DNA of 64,000 nt from the NCBI GenBank assembly GCA_017473265.1, contig JAFULQ010000005.1, positions 62,001 to 126,000 of the forward strand. Direction: 5' to 3'. The stretch is from Erysipelotrichaceae bacterium. GTDB taxonomy: Bacteria > Bacillota_I > Bacilli_A > Erysipelotrichales > Erysipelotrichaceae. Within the stretch, counting starts at the first letter, position 1. The number at the start of each line of letters is the position of its first letter. Both the position numbers and the translations under genes were made by a program. The notes beneath the pieces are model-generated. The model did not search any database, had not been told where the DNA came from, and saw nothing but the letters and a program-made list of their open reading frames with translations. Below are positions 1 through 7,832 of the stretch, piece by piece.

Positions 1-1
1 T

Positions 2-649
2 GTAAATCCTAATGATGTAGTTAGAGATTATGGTGCAGATACATTACGTGTATATGAAATGTTCATGGGACCATTAGAAGCTGATAAACCATGGTCTACA
101 CAAGGTGTAGAAGGGTCTCACCGTTGGTTGGAACGTGTATATCGTTTAATGATTGAATCTGGTAAATTGTCTGATACAAATGATGGTAAATTGGATTATA
201 GTTATAACTTCATGATGAAGAAAGTAACAAATGACATTGAATCATTGAACTTAAATACAGCTATTTCTCAAATGATGATTTTCATCAATGACTGTTATAA
301 GACAGAAACAGTTTATAAAGAATATGCAATTAACTTTGTACAAGCATTATCTTGTTTTGCACCTCATATAGGATGTGAAATGTATGAATTGTTAACAGGT
401 AAGACAGATTTAGCTTATCGTCCATGGCCTACATATGATGAAAGTAAATTAGTTCTTAATGATGTAGATATGGCGGTTCAAGTAAATGGTAAGATGCGTG
501 GTAAGTTTACAATTGCCAAAGATGCGTCTGATGAAGAAGCATTAGCTAAAGCTAAGGAATTAGAAACAGTTAAAGCACAACTTGAAGGTAAGACAATTCG
601 TAAGGTAATTGTTATTAAGAATAAGATTGTAAATATTGTTGCGAATTAA
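2..649 (+). CDS. leuS: Leucyl-tRNA synthetase, C-terminal part (5' end outside window)
   Basis: The reading frame is open from the left edge, so only the C-terminal part is visible. LeuRS charges tRNA-Leu in the cytoplasm. The start reads VNPNDVVRDYGADTLRVYEM, followed by MGPLEADKPWSTQGVEGSHR, a conserved block just after the KMSKS loop of bacterial LeuRS. The helical anticodon-binding region (around YNFMMKKVTNDIESLNLNTA) comes next. The C-terminal domain contains VNGKMRGKF and ends in KNKIVNIVAN, as is typical. A strong terminator follows directly, so leuS ends its transcription unit. Identification is firm; the catalytic HIGH region cannot be checked here. Confidence 0.95.
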   Translation, partial: VNPNDVVRDYGADTLRVYEMFMGPLEADKPWSTQGVEGSHRWLERVYRLMIESGKLSDTNDGKLDYSYNFMMKKVTNDIESLNLNTAISQMMIFINDCYKTETVYKEYAINFVQALSCFAPHIGCEMYELLTGKTDLAYRPWPTYDESKLVLNDVDMAVQVNGKMRGKFTIAKDASDEEALAKAKELETVKAQLEGKTIRKVIVIKNKIVNIVAN

Positions 650-661
650 TGAATAAGGGTA

Positions 662-700
662 AAAGAACTATTTAAAGAAATTTAGATAGTTCTTTTTATA
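662..700 (+). terminator. Intrinsic terminator of leuS
   Basis: The arms at 662-676 and 681-695 pair over 15 positions with one G-U wobble and enclose a GAAA tetraloop. A T-run follows. It begins 13 nt after the leuS stop codon. Confidence 0.9.
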
Positions 701-832
701 TATTTAATCTATAATAAGCGTAAGAAAACAATATCGACTCTAATAAATATTATGATAAACATTATAAAAGTTGGCGATTCAATTCCCAAGCATGAAAAAC
801 GAGATTTTTAATATAATGGAAAGGTGACTCGT

Positions 833-1222
833 ATGAATTATAATTCTAGTACTAAAAAAGATTTTAATAAAAATGAATATTTTCATGATTATTCATTTTT
901 GGGTATAAGTTATGATTATTTAAATAGAAATTTAACAATTCATTTAAGAAATGATAACACAAATAAATGTAGAGATATTCTAATTAATAGCGTTTTATAT
1001 TTTGATATGCAGTCATGTGAGTTTTGGAATCCTGGTAGATATGTTTATCATATTTGGATTGAAGATGATTGTAGTGTGTTAGATGAATATATTACATTGT
1101 TAAATAGGGATTTATCATTTAGCTCTCATAATTTCAAGAATATTCAGGAGTATATGTGTGTCATTTTAAAACTTAATTCAGGGGATGAATTTAGAATAAT
1201 TTGCAAAGAAATAATTGTGTAA
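833..1222 (+). CDS. Hypothetical protein (129 aa) in an AT-rich patch
   Basis: Not recognised. The ATG at 833 is preferred over an in-frame GTG at 824 because AAAGGTG (820-826) fits as its ribosome-binding site. The predicted protein is small, soluble and acidic, rich in Asn, Asp, Ile and Tyr, with no signal peptide or membrane segment. It has an aromatic stretch (FWNPGRYVYHIWIEDD) near the middle and a beta-rich C-terminus. Codon use is more AT-biased than in the flanking leuS and metallophosphoesterase genes (many ATA, AAT and AGA codons). Size and setting would fit an immunity-type or other accessory protein, but no motif proves this. Confidence 0.6.
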   Translation: MNYNSSTKKDFNKNEYFHDYSFLGISYDYLNRNLTIHLRNDNTNKCRDILINSVLYFDMQSCEFWNPGRYVYHIWIEDDCSVLDEYITLLNRDLSFSSHNFKNIQEYMCVILKLNSGDEFRIICKEIIV

Positions 1223-1324
1223 ATCCTTAAACTGTTACTATTAAGTATATTAGGCCGAATATACTTAATTGATTAAGGTCTAGAAAGTGAAAATCCTATA
1301 AATTTAACTATAGAGATATAATAA

Positions 1325-1768
1325 ATGTTAAGTATGAAAAAAATTAATTTCATTTATAAAATAACTATTTTTATAATCTTAGTTTTATCAATGATTGTTT
1401 TGTTAAATTCTTATTCGTTTTCTGAAGAATATAGACATTATAAAAATAGAGATGAATTTGTTCTTGTTGAAGGTAACATTGTTCATATTCTTAATCAAAA
1501 TGATAATAAAAAAATAATTTTAGAAATCAATAATTTATCATACCAATTCTCTGATATATGTTTCAAAATAGTTGGGAAAAACTATGATGTTGTATTTGAA
1601 AGAAGCCTAATTGATGAATTATCGGTCAATGATAAAATTATTTTTCATACCATTCCTGGATATTTAGGTGATGGCTATGTATATCCTATTGTTTCTGTTG
1701 AAGTTAATGGTGTTAGATATCTTGATTTTGAAGAAGGATACGAAAATTTAATTCAATATTATAGATAA
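1325..1768 (+). CDS. Hypothetical membrane-anchored protein (147 aa)
   Basis: Not recognised. One N-terminal hydrophobic helix (about residues 11-30, IYKITIFIILVLSMIVLLNS) follows a Lys-containing start, so the protein is probably anchored with about 115 residues outside. The outer part alternates hydrophobic and polar residues, like a small beta-barrel or OB-like fold, but no family is assigned. The start may be ATG 1325 or ATG 1334; neither has a strong ribosome-binding site. It shares the AT-rich codon use of the preceding gene, and the two probably arrived together. Confidence 0.55.
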   Translation: MLSMKKINFIYKITIFIILVLSMIVLLNSYSFSEEYRHYKNRDEFVLVEGNIVHILNQNDNKKIILEINNLSYQFSDICFKIVGKNYDVVFERSLIDELSVNDKIIFHTIPGYLGDGYVYPIVSVEVNGVRYLDFEEGYENLIQYYR

Positions 1769-1790
1769 AATCTTGTTACAACATATAAGT

Positions 1791-1895
1791 ATGATGTATG
1801 TGGATTCTATGACTTCTAGACATGTAATGGTAGATTTAGGTATTGAACTTTATGAATTAGAACCTGAACTTAAAACTGCAGAAGGGCAGCGGTGA
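1791..1895 (+). pseudogene. Possible remnant of a phospholipase D / ClsC-like gene
   Basis: This 34-codon stretch has no convincing start signal. Its frame is open upstream into the preceding gene in a different frame. It encodes DLGIELYELEPELK, which resembles the block (G[VI]ELYELKP) found in ClsC/YmdC-type phospholipase D family cardiolipin synthases. No HxK catalytic motif is present. The reading as a decayed fragment rests on this short likeness alone. Confidence 0.25.
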
Positions 1896-1955
1896 AAAAA
1901 TTGATAGATATATGTGATGTCATATGTATAGGAAATAACAATAAATGTATTAAAT

Positions 1956-1988
1956 AGAGTAGGTTTTAGTTTAGCTTACTCTTTTTTC
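1956..1988 (+). terminator. Intrinsic terminator, plus strand
   Basis: AGAGTAGG (1956-1963) pairs with CTTACTCT (1975-1982) with a G-U wobble, followed by six T residues. It closes the AT-rich patch before the convergent metallophosphoesterase gene. Confidence 0.7.
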
Positions 1989-1991
1989 ATA

Positions 1992-2012
1992 GAAAAAGAG
2001 CTTTCGCTCTTT
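1992..2012 (-). terminator. Intrinsic terminator of the minus-strand metallophosphoesterase operon
   Basis: AAAGAGC (1995-2001) and GCTCTTT (2006-2012) form a 7-bp stem around a TTTC loop. On the minus strand it is followed by a T-run. The stem overlaps the stop codon of the metallophosphoesterase gene. Confidence 0.8.
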
Positions 2013-2850
2013 AGTTGTTTGATTTAAGTCTAAAAATAGGAATTTCTGGATCACAGAATAAACGAATGTTTTGTTTGGTTGTACCAATACCTTTGGTTAC
2101 ATAGACTCTTACACCATCCATATGATTTAAACCTAAGGTATGGTTTTCATTACCAATTAGTGTTTCATAAGAACCATAGAATGGAATGTTGATTTGATAT
2201 CCATGGCTATGTCCACTTAATAGCACATCAACTTGTGTAGTTGGTAATAAGGCAAAGATATCTGGTGTATGACATAAAGTAATGACATACACTTCTTCTG
2301 GGATATCGGCAAATAAAGCTGTGGTATCAATTGTAGTTGATGTAACAATTGGTAAACCAACTAAATAGATATAATCTTGTGTATCTTTACGAATACGCAT
2401 GGCTTGATTTTCAATCATTTCGAAGTTGCTATCGTATAATATTTTTTCTACAACTTCTTTGTTGGCTTCATCCATTTCTCCAAGTACGGCGAATTTACCA
2501 TATTTCGCATCAATTGATGACAAGAAATTAGTTAATACGATTTGATCACTTTCTGTAGGGGTGATGTTGGTATCAAACATATCTCCAGCAAATAATAGGA
2601 TGTCTGGTTGAATGTTTTCTAATTTCTTTTGAAACTTTTCTAATGTTTCTCTTTGTAAGAAGGTTCCATATTCAATATCGCTAATTAATGCAATCGATAG
2701 ATTATCATGTGATTTTGGGATTTGTAAGGATGAAAGCTTTGTATAGTTAATATCTAAGCGTTTCATGCTTAAATAATAGGCATCCGCTGCGATAGCAAGT
2801 ATGGATAGGGTTATGAATAGTAGGATAATAAGCCATAATTTCTTTTTCAT
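2011..2850 (-). CDS. Membrane-anchored YkuE-like metallophosphoesterase with altered active-site motifs
   Basis: A calcineurin-like phosphoesterase of 279 aa. An N-terminal hydrophobic helix (about residues 5-22) suggests an anchored, extracytoplasmic enzyme, as in the YkuE family. Family landmarks are visible: LISDIEYG, FAGDMFD, VLGEMDE, LCHTPD and SGHSHGYQ. Two motifs are unusual: the usual DxH reads DIE, and the usual GNH[DE] reads GEMD, so one metal ligand and the catalytic Asn/His pair appear replaced. The GDxxD, HxP and GHSHG motifs are intact. It lies downstream of the RNase J gene with an AGGAGG site just before ATG, so the two are probably co-transcribed. Activity is uncertain. Confidence 0.8.
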   Translation of the reverse strand: MKKKLWLIILLFITLSILAIAADAYYLSMKRLDINYTKLSSLQIPKSHDNLSIALISDIEYGTFLQRETLEKFQKKLENIQPDILLFAGDMFDTNITPTESDQIVLTNFLSSIDAKYGKFAVLGEMDEANKEVVEKILYDSNFEMIENQAMRIRKDTQDYIYLVGLPIVTSTTIDTTALFADIPEEVYVITLCHTPDIFALLPTTQVDVLLSGHSHGYQINIPFYGSYETLIGNENHTLGLNHMDGVRVYVTKGIGTTKQNIRLFCDPEIPIFRLKSNN

Positions 2851-2867
2851 ATGTTCCTCCTAGAAAG

Positions 2868-2890
2868 AAGAAAGGCTAGTTGCCTTTCTT
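2868..2890 (-). other. Hairpin between rnj and the metallophosphoesterase gene
   Basis: AAGAAAGGC (2868-2876) and GCCTTTCTT (2882-2890) form a perfect 9-bp stem with a 5-nt loop that includes the RNase J stop codon. On the minus strand only a weak T/C-rich tail follows, so it may be a leaky terminator or a processing element within the operon. Confidence 0.55.
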
Positions 2891-4639
2891 GTTTGGTATC
2901 ATTGCGGCGCGCATATTTAGAATGACTGGAATAATAATTGGATTTCTTCGAGTCTTTTGATAGAAATATGGTTCTAAAGTAGCGCGTATACAATTCTTTA
3001 ATTCGCCAAATGTTGTTTTTTGCATCATCTTACGTTTTAATGCTTCATAGACTAACAATTCGCCTTCTTTTAGTAGTGTTTGATTTTCTTTAATAAATAC
3101 AAATCCACGAGAGACAATATTTGGTCTACATAGGATTTTGTTGTATCTTGAATCAATAGTTACAATTACAGAAACTAAGCCATTGTCTGCAAGAATTTTT
3201 CTATCTTTTAATACAGCTGTCGCAACACCTGTAGAATCATTTCCATCTACATAAATGTCATCAGTTTGGATTCTTGATTCAGATAAGAAGGCTTCATCAT
3301 CTCTAAGAACGACAACATCACCATTTGCACAAATGAAGATATTGTTTGGATCCATTCCGGTTTCAATCGCTGTTGCTTTGTGCATCTTTAACATTTTGTA
3401 TTCACCATGCATAGGCATGAAGTATTTTGGTTTGATAAGTTGTAACATTAATTTTTGTTCTTCACAAGAAGCGTGTCCAGTCGTATGCAAACTGTTTAAT
3501 ACAGAGTTGGTGATAACATTTGCGCCAACACGTGTTAGTTTGTTTACTACTTGATTGACACTATGAGCATTTCCTGGAATTGGGCTACTTGAGAATACAA
3601 CGGTATCACCAGGCATAATACGAATCCAACGATGGGTACCATTGGCGATTCGACTTAATGCGGCTAAAGGTTCTCCTTGTGAACCTGTACAAATTAAACA
3701 AATTTGATCCGCAGGAAGTGTATTAATCATATCTGGTTCTACAAAAGTAGAATCTGGTACACGAATGTGACCTAGTTTACGTCCAATTTCAACAACGTTT
3801 TCCATAGAACGTCCAAAGATACATACTTTACGATTGCATTGTACTGCTGCGTATAGAATTTGTTGTACACGGTGTACATTGGATGCGAAAGTCGAAATAA
3901 TCAAACGACCTTGTGTACGTTTCATAGTATCTAAAATAGATTTCGCTACTTCTTTTTCACTAATAGAGAAGTCTTTTACTCCAGAGTTAGTAGAATCACT
4001 TAATAATAAAGTAATTCCAATTTGACCCATATAGGCCATAACTTGGTAATCAGAGTTATTACCAACAGGTGTTAAGTCAAATTTAAAGTCCCCAGTAGAA
4101 ACCACTTTTCCATTTGGGGTATTTACTAAAATACCTAGTGAATCGGGAATAGAGTGAATCGTATTAAAGAAACCAATATGGAAATAATTGGTAGTAATAC
4201 GTGATTCACTATTAATTTCATTCAGTTTTACAATATGCATTAAACGATTCTCTTCTAGTTTCTTTTCAATTAATGAAAGAGCAAAGCGAGAACCATAAAT
4301 ATTCTGAATCGATAAAGCTTTTAATAAGAAGGGAATCCCTCCAATATGGTCTTCATGACCATGAGTAATCACTAAAGCTTTAATTTTACTTTGATTTTTA
4401 ACTAAATAACTATAATCAGGAATTACATAATCAACACCTAAAAGATTTTCTTCAGGGAAACGAACACCCGCATCAATAATAATGATTTCATCTTTGTGTT
4501 CAATACAATACATGTTCTTTCCCACTTCACCAAGACCACCTAGTGCATAGACCAGGGTATCTGTATCACGATGAAATGACGTTGAAGTATGTTGATTCAT
4601 AATTCGATTACGCTGTGTTGCCATTTCGTTTCTTAACAT
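2876..4639 (-). CDS. rnj: Ribonuclease J (metallo-beta-lactamase/beta-CASP RNase)
   Basis: RNase J degrades and matures RNA with 5'-to-3' exonuclease and endonuclease activity and is central to mRNA turnover in Gram-positive bacteria. The 587-aa protein has HGHEDH at residues 93-98 (the zinc motif), then STGDFKFD, the beta-CASP segment with ISTFASNVHR, SSPIPGN, and MPMHGEY before the C-terminal domain. An AAGGAG site lies 7 nt before ATG 4639, which supports this start and leaves a roughly 20-residue extension before the usual family start. The neighbouring def gene matches the Bacillus rnjA region. J1 or J2 identity cannot be decided here. Confidence 0.93.
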   Translation of the reverse strand: MLRNEMATQRNRIMNQHTSTSFHRDTDTLVYALGGLGEVGKNMYCIEHKDEIIIIDAGVRFPEENLLGVDYVIPDYSYLVKNQSKIKALVITHGHEDHIGGIPFLLKALSIQNIYGSRFALSLIEKKLEENRLMHIVKLNEINSESRITTNYFHIGFFNTIHSIPDSLGILVNTPNGKVVSTGDFKFDLTPVGNNSDYQVMAYMGQIGITLLLSDSTNSGVKDFSISEKEVAKSILDTMKRTQGRLIISTFASNVHRVQQILYAAVQCNRKVCIFGRSMENVVEIGRKLGHIRVPDSTFVEPDMINTLPADQICLICTGSQGEPLAALSRIANGTHRWIRIMPGDTVVFSSSPIPGNAHSVNQVVNKLTRVGANVITNSVLNSLHTTGHASCEEQKLMLQLIKPKYFMPMHGEYKMLKMHKATAIETGMDPNNIFICANGDVVVLRDDEAFLSESRIQTDDIYVDGNDSTGVATAVLKDRKILADNGLVSVIVTIDSRYNKILCRPNIVSRGFVFIKENQTLLKEGELLVYEALKRKMMQKTTFGELKNCIRATLEPYFYQKTRRNPIIIPVILNMRAAMIPNKKGN

Positions 4640-4677
4640 TATATTTCTCCTTTTTTGTTTGTAATAGTAAGTCGGTG

Positions 4678-5235
4678 TTATTCAATAATTAAAGCATTTG
4701 GGATAGGAGTTAATGGATTGTTTTTATTGATATGATCATAGTATAAAATACCTGATAAATGATCAATTTCATGTTGTAATACAATCGCTTCATATCCAGA
4801 TAATCGAACAGTAATTTCTTTGTCTTGTAAAGCATCATAGCCTTTTACAGTAATACGTGCATAACGTTTTACATAGCCATCATGATCTACTGGTACGGAT
4901 AAACAACTTTCTCCCATTTTTAAATAAGAGTGTTGCATAGAATTTGAAATAATTTTTGGATTTACTAAAGCAAATTCTAGAGTTTCATCATCGTCATAAG
5001 GGATGCCTACCGCAATCATTTGTTTTAGTACACCAATTTGTGGAGCAGCTAAACCAACTGCACCACGTAAATTGTATTTTTCTTTTAATACTGGATCATG
5101 AGAATTACGGATGTATTGCATCATATCCATTAAAAGGTCTTTGTCTTCTTTACTTAAAGGTAATTTCACTGGTTCGCATTTTTTACGCAAAGCAGGATCT
5201 GTATCTGGTAAAATCACATCATTATTAATAAACAT
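4678..5235 (-). CDS. def: Peptide deformylase
   Basis: Removes the N-formyl group from nascent proteins using Fe2+ or Zn2+. All three family motifs are present in the 185-aa protein: GLAAPQIG (61-68), ESCLS (109-113, the usual EGCLS with Gly changed to Ser, Cys111 being the metal ligand) and HEIDHLSG (155-162, both His ligands and Glu156). The length and the insert between motifs fit the type 2 enzymes of Gram-positives. It lies upstream of rnj on the same strand with a 38-bp gap and is divergent from the SEDS gene. Confidence 0.95.
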   Translation of the reverse strand: MFINNDVILPDTDPALRKKCEPVKLPLSKEDKDLLMDMMQYIRNSHDPVLKEKYNLRGAVGLAAPQIGVLKQMIAVGIPYDDDETLEFALVNPKIISNSMQHSYLKMGESCLSVPVDHDGYVKRYARITVKGYDALQDKEITVRLSGYEAIVLQHEIDHLSGILYYDHINKNNPLTPIPNALIIE

Positions 5236-5367
5236 AATTATGGTTCCTTTCTTTTGTAGTCTAGATGATATTTAAGTCGTATCTTTTTCTATAATTATAA
5301 AGAATTGGGTGTAAAAAGTAAACACATTTACATTCTGGAAGAGGATGTTTTTTTTAGGATGTTTGTG

Positions 5368-5373
5368 TATAAT
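5368..5373 (+). promoter_or_regulatory. -10 box of the SEDS gene promoter
   Basis: A perfect TATAAT sits 25 nt before the ATG at 5399, in the divergent def/SEDS interval. No good -35 box is seen at 17 bp. Confidence 0.5.
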
Positions 5374-5398
5374 AAATACGTGTGGAAGGAGTGAAGCT

Positions 5399-6682
5399 AT
5401 GAAATTAAAACGTACGTTTCAAAAGAATCCTTGGATTTCTATGTTTACAACCTTGCCACGTAAATATGATTTAGTATTGTTCTTTTGTTGTTTATTATTA
5501 TCATTAATTGGTATTGTATACATTGGTTCTGCTAGTATGAGTACAATGTTTAATAATTTATCTGGACTTGATAATTCAGCAAGTGCTATGTGGGTTATGG
5601 CTAAAGCGGTTATTAAACAATGTGCATTTTTAGTAATGTCTTTAGTTGTTATGTGTTTCGTTGCGAATCTATATAAGTTTGAAAAGTTCCGTTTTCCTTT
5701 ATCTAGTGAGCATTATTACAATTTAAAAGAAGAAATACGAGTGAATTTTACGTTTATGCCAATCATTATGCTTGCGATTGGTGGCTTGTTGTTGGCGTGT
5801 TTAGTTTTCCCAGCAATTAATGGTACTCACGCTTGGATTAATTTAGGAATTATGACGTTACAACCAGCAGAGTTTGCGAAGGTTGCGATGATTATGTTGG
5901 TTGCGGGTACTTTCTGTAAAGCAAGACCTAAAGCAACTTGGGTTGAATTAATTAAGCCAGTATTTTTAATTTTTGCGGCATATTTCTTTATTATTTTAGT
6001 TTTACAAAATGACTTAGGTAGTGCAGTTGTTTTAGCTTTTGTGACTGTAAGTTGTTGTATGATTTGTACGGATGTTCGCTTGCGTAAAGTACAATATGTT
6101 GTGGCTGGCTTGATGGCTTTTGCTTTAGTTGGTGCATTGTTTATTTTGTCTCCAATTGGTACAAGTGTTGTTGAACATTTGCCTTTGAGTGCATATCAAA
6201 TCAATCGTATTATTACATCTGTAGATCCGTTCTATGATCGTTATGGTGCAGGTTTCCAAGTAAGTAATAGTTTGATTGCCTTTACTCGTGGTGGTTTAGT
6301 TGGTAGTGGTTTGGGTACAAGTATTCAAAAGTTTGGATATTTACCATTTGCGGATTCTGACTTTATTATTGCGGTTATTGCGGAAGAGGGCGGTTTATTA
6401 ACATTATCGTTTATCTTCTTATTGTATGGTATTATTTTATCTCGTTTGATTATGTATGCAGTGAAAGTTAAAAAAGATGAACATAAGGTTGTCTTAATTG
6501 GTACAGCAACGTATTTATTTGTACATATATTATTTAACGTAGGTGGTGCGACGGCTTTTATTCCGTTAACTGGGGTGCCATTGTTAATGCTATCTAGTGG
6601 TGGTAGTAGTTTGATGGCGTGGTTTGCGGCAATTGGTTTAAGTCAAAGTGTTATTTCTCGTTACCGTAGAGGTGAAGAATAA
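5399..6682 (+). CDS. SEDS family peptidoglycan polymerase (FtsW/RodA type)
   Basis: SEDS proteins polymerise lipid II into glycan strands at the septum (FtsW) or side wall (RodA) with a partner class B PBP. The 427-aa protein has about ten membrane helices. The diagnostic block reads FQVSNSLIAFTRGGLVGSG followed by KFGYLPFADSDFIIAVIAEE, matching the FtsW/RodA loop around the catalytic Asp. ATG 5399 is chosen because GGAAGGAG (5384-5391) precedes it; an in-frame upstream start lacks this. FtsW is slightly preferred, given the Bacillus placement of ftsW upstream of the rsmD-coaD region, but RodA or SpoVE cannot be excluded. Confidence 0.9.
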   Translation: MKLKRTFQKNPWISMFTTLPRKYDLVLFFCCLLLSLIGIVYIGSASMSTMFNNLSGLDNSASAMWVMAKAVIKQCAFLVMSLVVMCFVANLYKFEKFRFPLSSEHYYNLKEEIRVNFTFMPIIMLAIGGLLLACLVFPAINGTHAWINLGIMTLQPAEFAKVAMIMLVAGTFCKARPKATWVELIKPVFLIFAAYFFIILVLQNDLGSAVVLAFVTVSCCMICTDVRLRKVQYVVAGLMAFALVGALFILSPIGTSVVEHLPLSAYQINRIITSVDPFYDRYGAGFQVSNSLIAFTRGGLVGSGLGTSIQKFGYLPFADSDFIIAVIAEEGGLLTLSFIFLLYGIILSRLIMYAVKVKKDEHKVVLIGTATYLFVHILFNVGGATAFIPLTGVPLLMLSSGGSSLMAWFAAIGLSQSVISRYRRGEE

Positions 6683-6686
6683 AAAG

Positions 6687-6704
6687 GGAATCCGTTAGGA
6701 TTCC
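6687..6704 (+). other. Hairpin after the SEDS gene
   Basis: GGAATCC (6687-6693) pairs with GGATTCC (6698-6704) around a GTTA loop. On the plus strand it is followed by AAAAG, not a T-run, so it is more likely an mRNA 3'-end or processing structure than an intrinsic terminator. A second short hairpin (GTATCC 6739-6744 / GGATAC 6750-6755) lies before rsmD. Confidence 0.4.
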
Positions 6705-6804
6705 TAAAAGAAAGGAAAGAGGAGAAACAAAGTTAGGGGTATCCATTTTGGATACATTACTAGCATGGACCACTTTTTCTTTTTTATACAAGGAGGATTA
6801 TAAA

Positions 6805-7350
6805 ATGCGAATTGTGGCTGGTAAGCATCGTTCAAGAAAGATAGAGGCAGTACCAGGAATGAATACGCGTCCGACTTTAGATAAAGTGAAGGAAGCTGTA
6901 TTTTCTTCTTTGGGTACGTATTTTGATGGTGGCTGGTTTTTGGATTTATTTAGTGGTAGCGGTAATATGGCATTAGAAGCTATTTCTAGAGGAATTGAAA
7001 AAGCGGTGATGGTGGATATGAGTTTTGATGCGATTAAAACCATTGAGAAAAATATTGCGACTTTAAAAGAACAAGATTCTTGTATTGTTTGGAAAATGGA
7101 AGCGAAAAAAGCATTACGTCAATGTGCTAGTTTTGGCTATCAATTTGATGTGATTTATTTGGATCCTCCATATGCAAAAAAAGATGTCGATAAATTATTG
7201 TTGAAAATTATGGAAGACAATCTTTTAAAAGAAGATGGTATTATCATTTATGAATGTTTAAAAGAAGATGCACCTATTGAAATTGAAGGATTAGAACTTT
7301 ATAAACAAGCTAATTATGGCATTGTTAGAGTAAACTATTACAGGAGGTAA
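6805..7350 (+). CDS. rsmD: 16S rRNA (guanine966-N2)-methyltransferase RsmD
   Basis: Methylates G966 of 16S rRNA with S-adenosylmethionine. The 181-aa protein starts MRIVAGKHRSRKIEAV, typical of RsmD. It has the SAM-binding motif LDLFSGSGNMALEA (46-59) and the amino-methyltransferase motif DPPY (120-123). ATG 6805 follows AAGGAGG at good distance and is preferred to an upstream in-frame ATG at 6748, which would add 19 residues unlike the family. It lies 5 nt upstream of coaD, the same pair as Bacillus ylbH-coaD. Confidence 0.95.
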   Translation: MRIVAGKHRSRKIEAVPGMNTRPTLDKVKEAVFSSLGTYFDGGWFLDLFSGSGNMALEAISRGIEKAVMVDMSFDAIKTIEKNIATLKEQDSCIVWKMEAKKALRQCASFGYQFDVIYLDPPYAKKDVDKLLLKIMEDNLLKEDGIIIYECLKEDAPIEIEGLELYKQANYGIVRVNYYRR

Positions 7351-7355
7351 GTTTC

Positions 7356-7832
7356 ATGAAAGCTATTTATCCTGGATCATTTGATCCAATTACGTATGGA
7401 CATTTAGATATTATTCGTCGTGCAGCAATGTTGTATGATGAATTAGTGGTGGTTGTATTAATTAATGACGCCAAGAAGCCTTTGTTCACTGTAGAAGAAC
7501 GCGTAGAAATGTTGAAAGAAACAGTAGGTGAACTACCAAATGTGACAGTAAAAGCTTCTCCAGGTTTAACTGTGAATTTTGCGCGTAAAGAAGGTGCGTC
7601 TGTCATTATTCGTGGAATTCGTGCAGTCATGGACTATGAATATGAATTACAACAAAGTACCATTAATATGATGTTGGCAGATGAAATTGAAACGGTGTTC
7701 TTATTGGCTAGACCTGAATATTCTTTCTTATCAAGTTCAGCTGCGAAAACGGTTGCTTCTTATAAAGGTGATTTAAAGCATTTTGTTCCAAATAATATTG
7801 CTAAGCGTTTAGAAGAAAAATTGCATAAATAA
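7356..7832 (+). CDS. coaD: Phosphopantetheine adenylyltransferase
   Basis: Catalyses the fourth step of coenzyme A synthesis, converting 4'-phosphopantetheine and ATP to dephospho-CoA. The 158-aa length is typical. GSFDP (7-11) and the nucleotidyltransferase TYGH motif (13-16) are present. IIRGIRAVMDYEYE and the ARPEYSFLSSSAAK region complete the signature. A strong CAGGAGG site precedes the ATG. The last 24 nt overlap the 3' end of the convergent ylbJ-like gene, and its terminator lies inside that gene. Confidence 0.97.
   Translation: MKAIYPGSFDPITYGHLDIIRRAAMLYDELVVVVLINDAKKPLFTVEERVEMLKETVGELPNVTVKASPGLTVNFARKEGASVIIRGIRAVMDYEYELQQSTINMMLADEIETVFLLARPEYSFLSSSAAKTVASYKGDLKHFVPNNIAKRLEEKLHK

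Noticed and set aside
3255-5228. Antisense ORFs over rnj and def
   Set aside because: They lack ribosome-binding sites and family resemblance and are explained by the real minus-strand genes.
6687-6704. Hairpin after the SEDS gene as a terminator
   Set aside because: Followed by AAAAG on the plus strand; no T-run.
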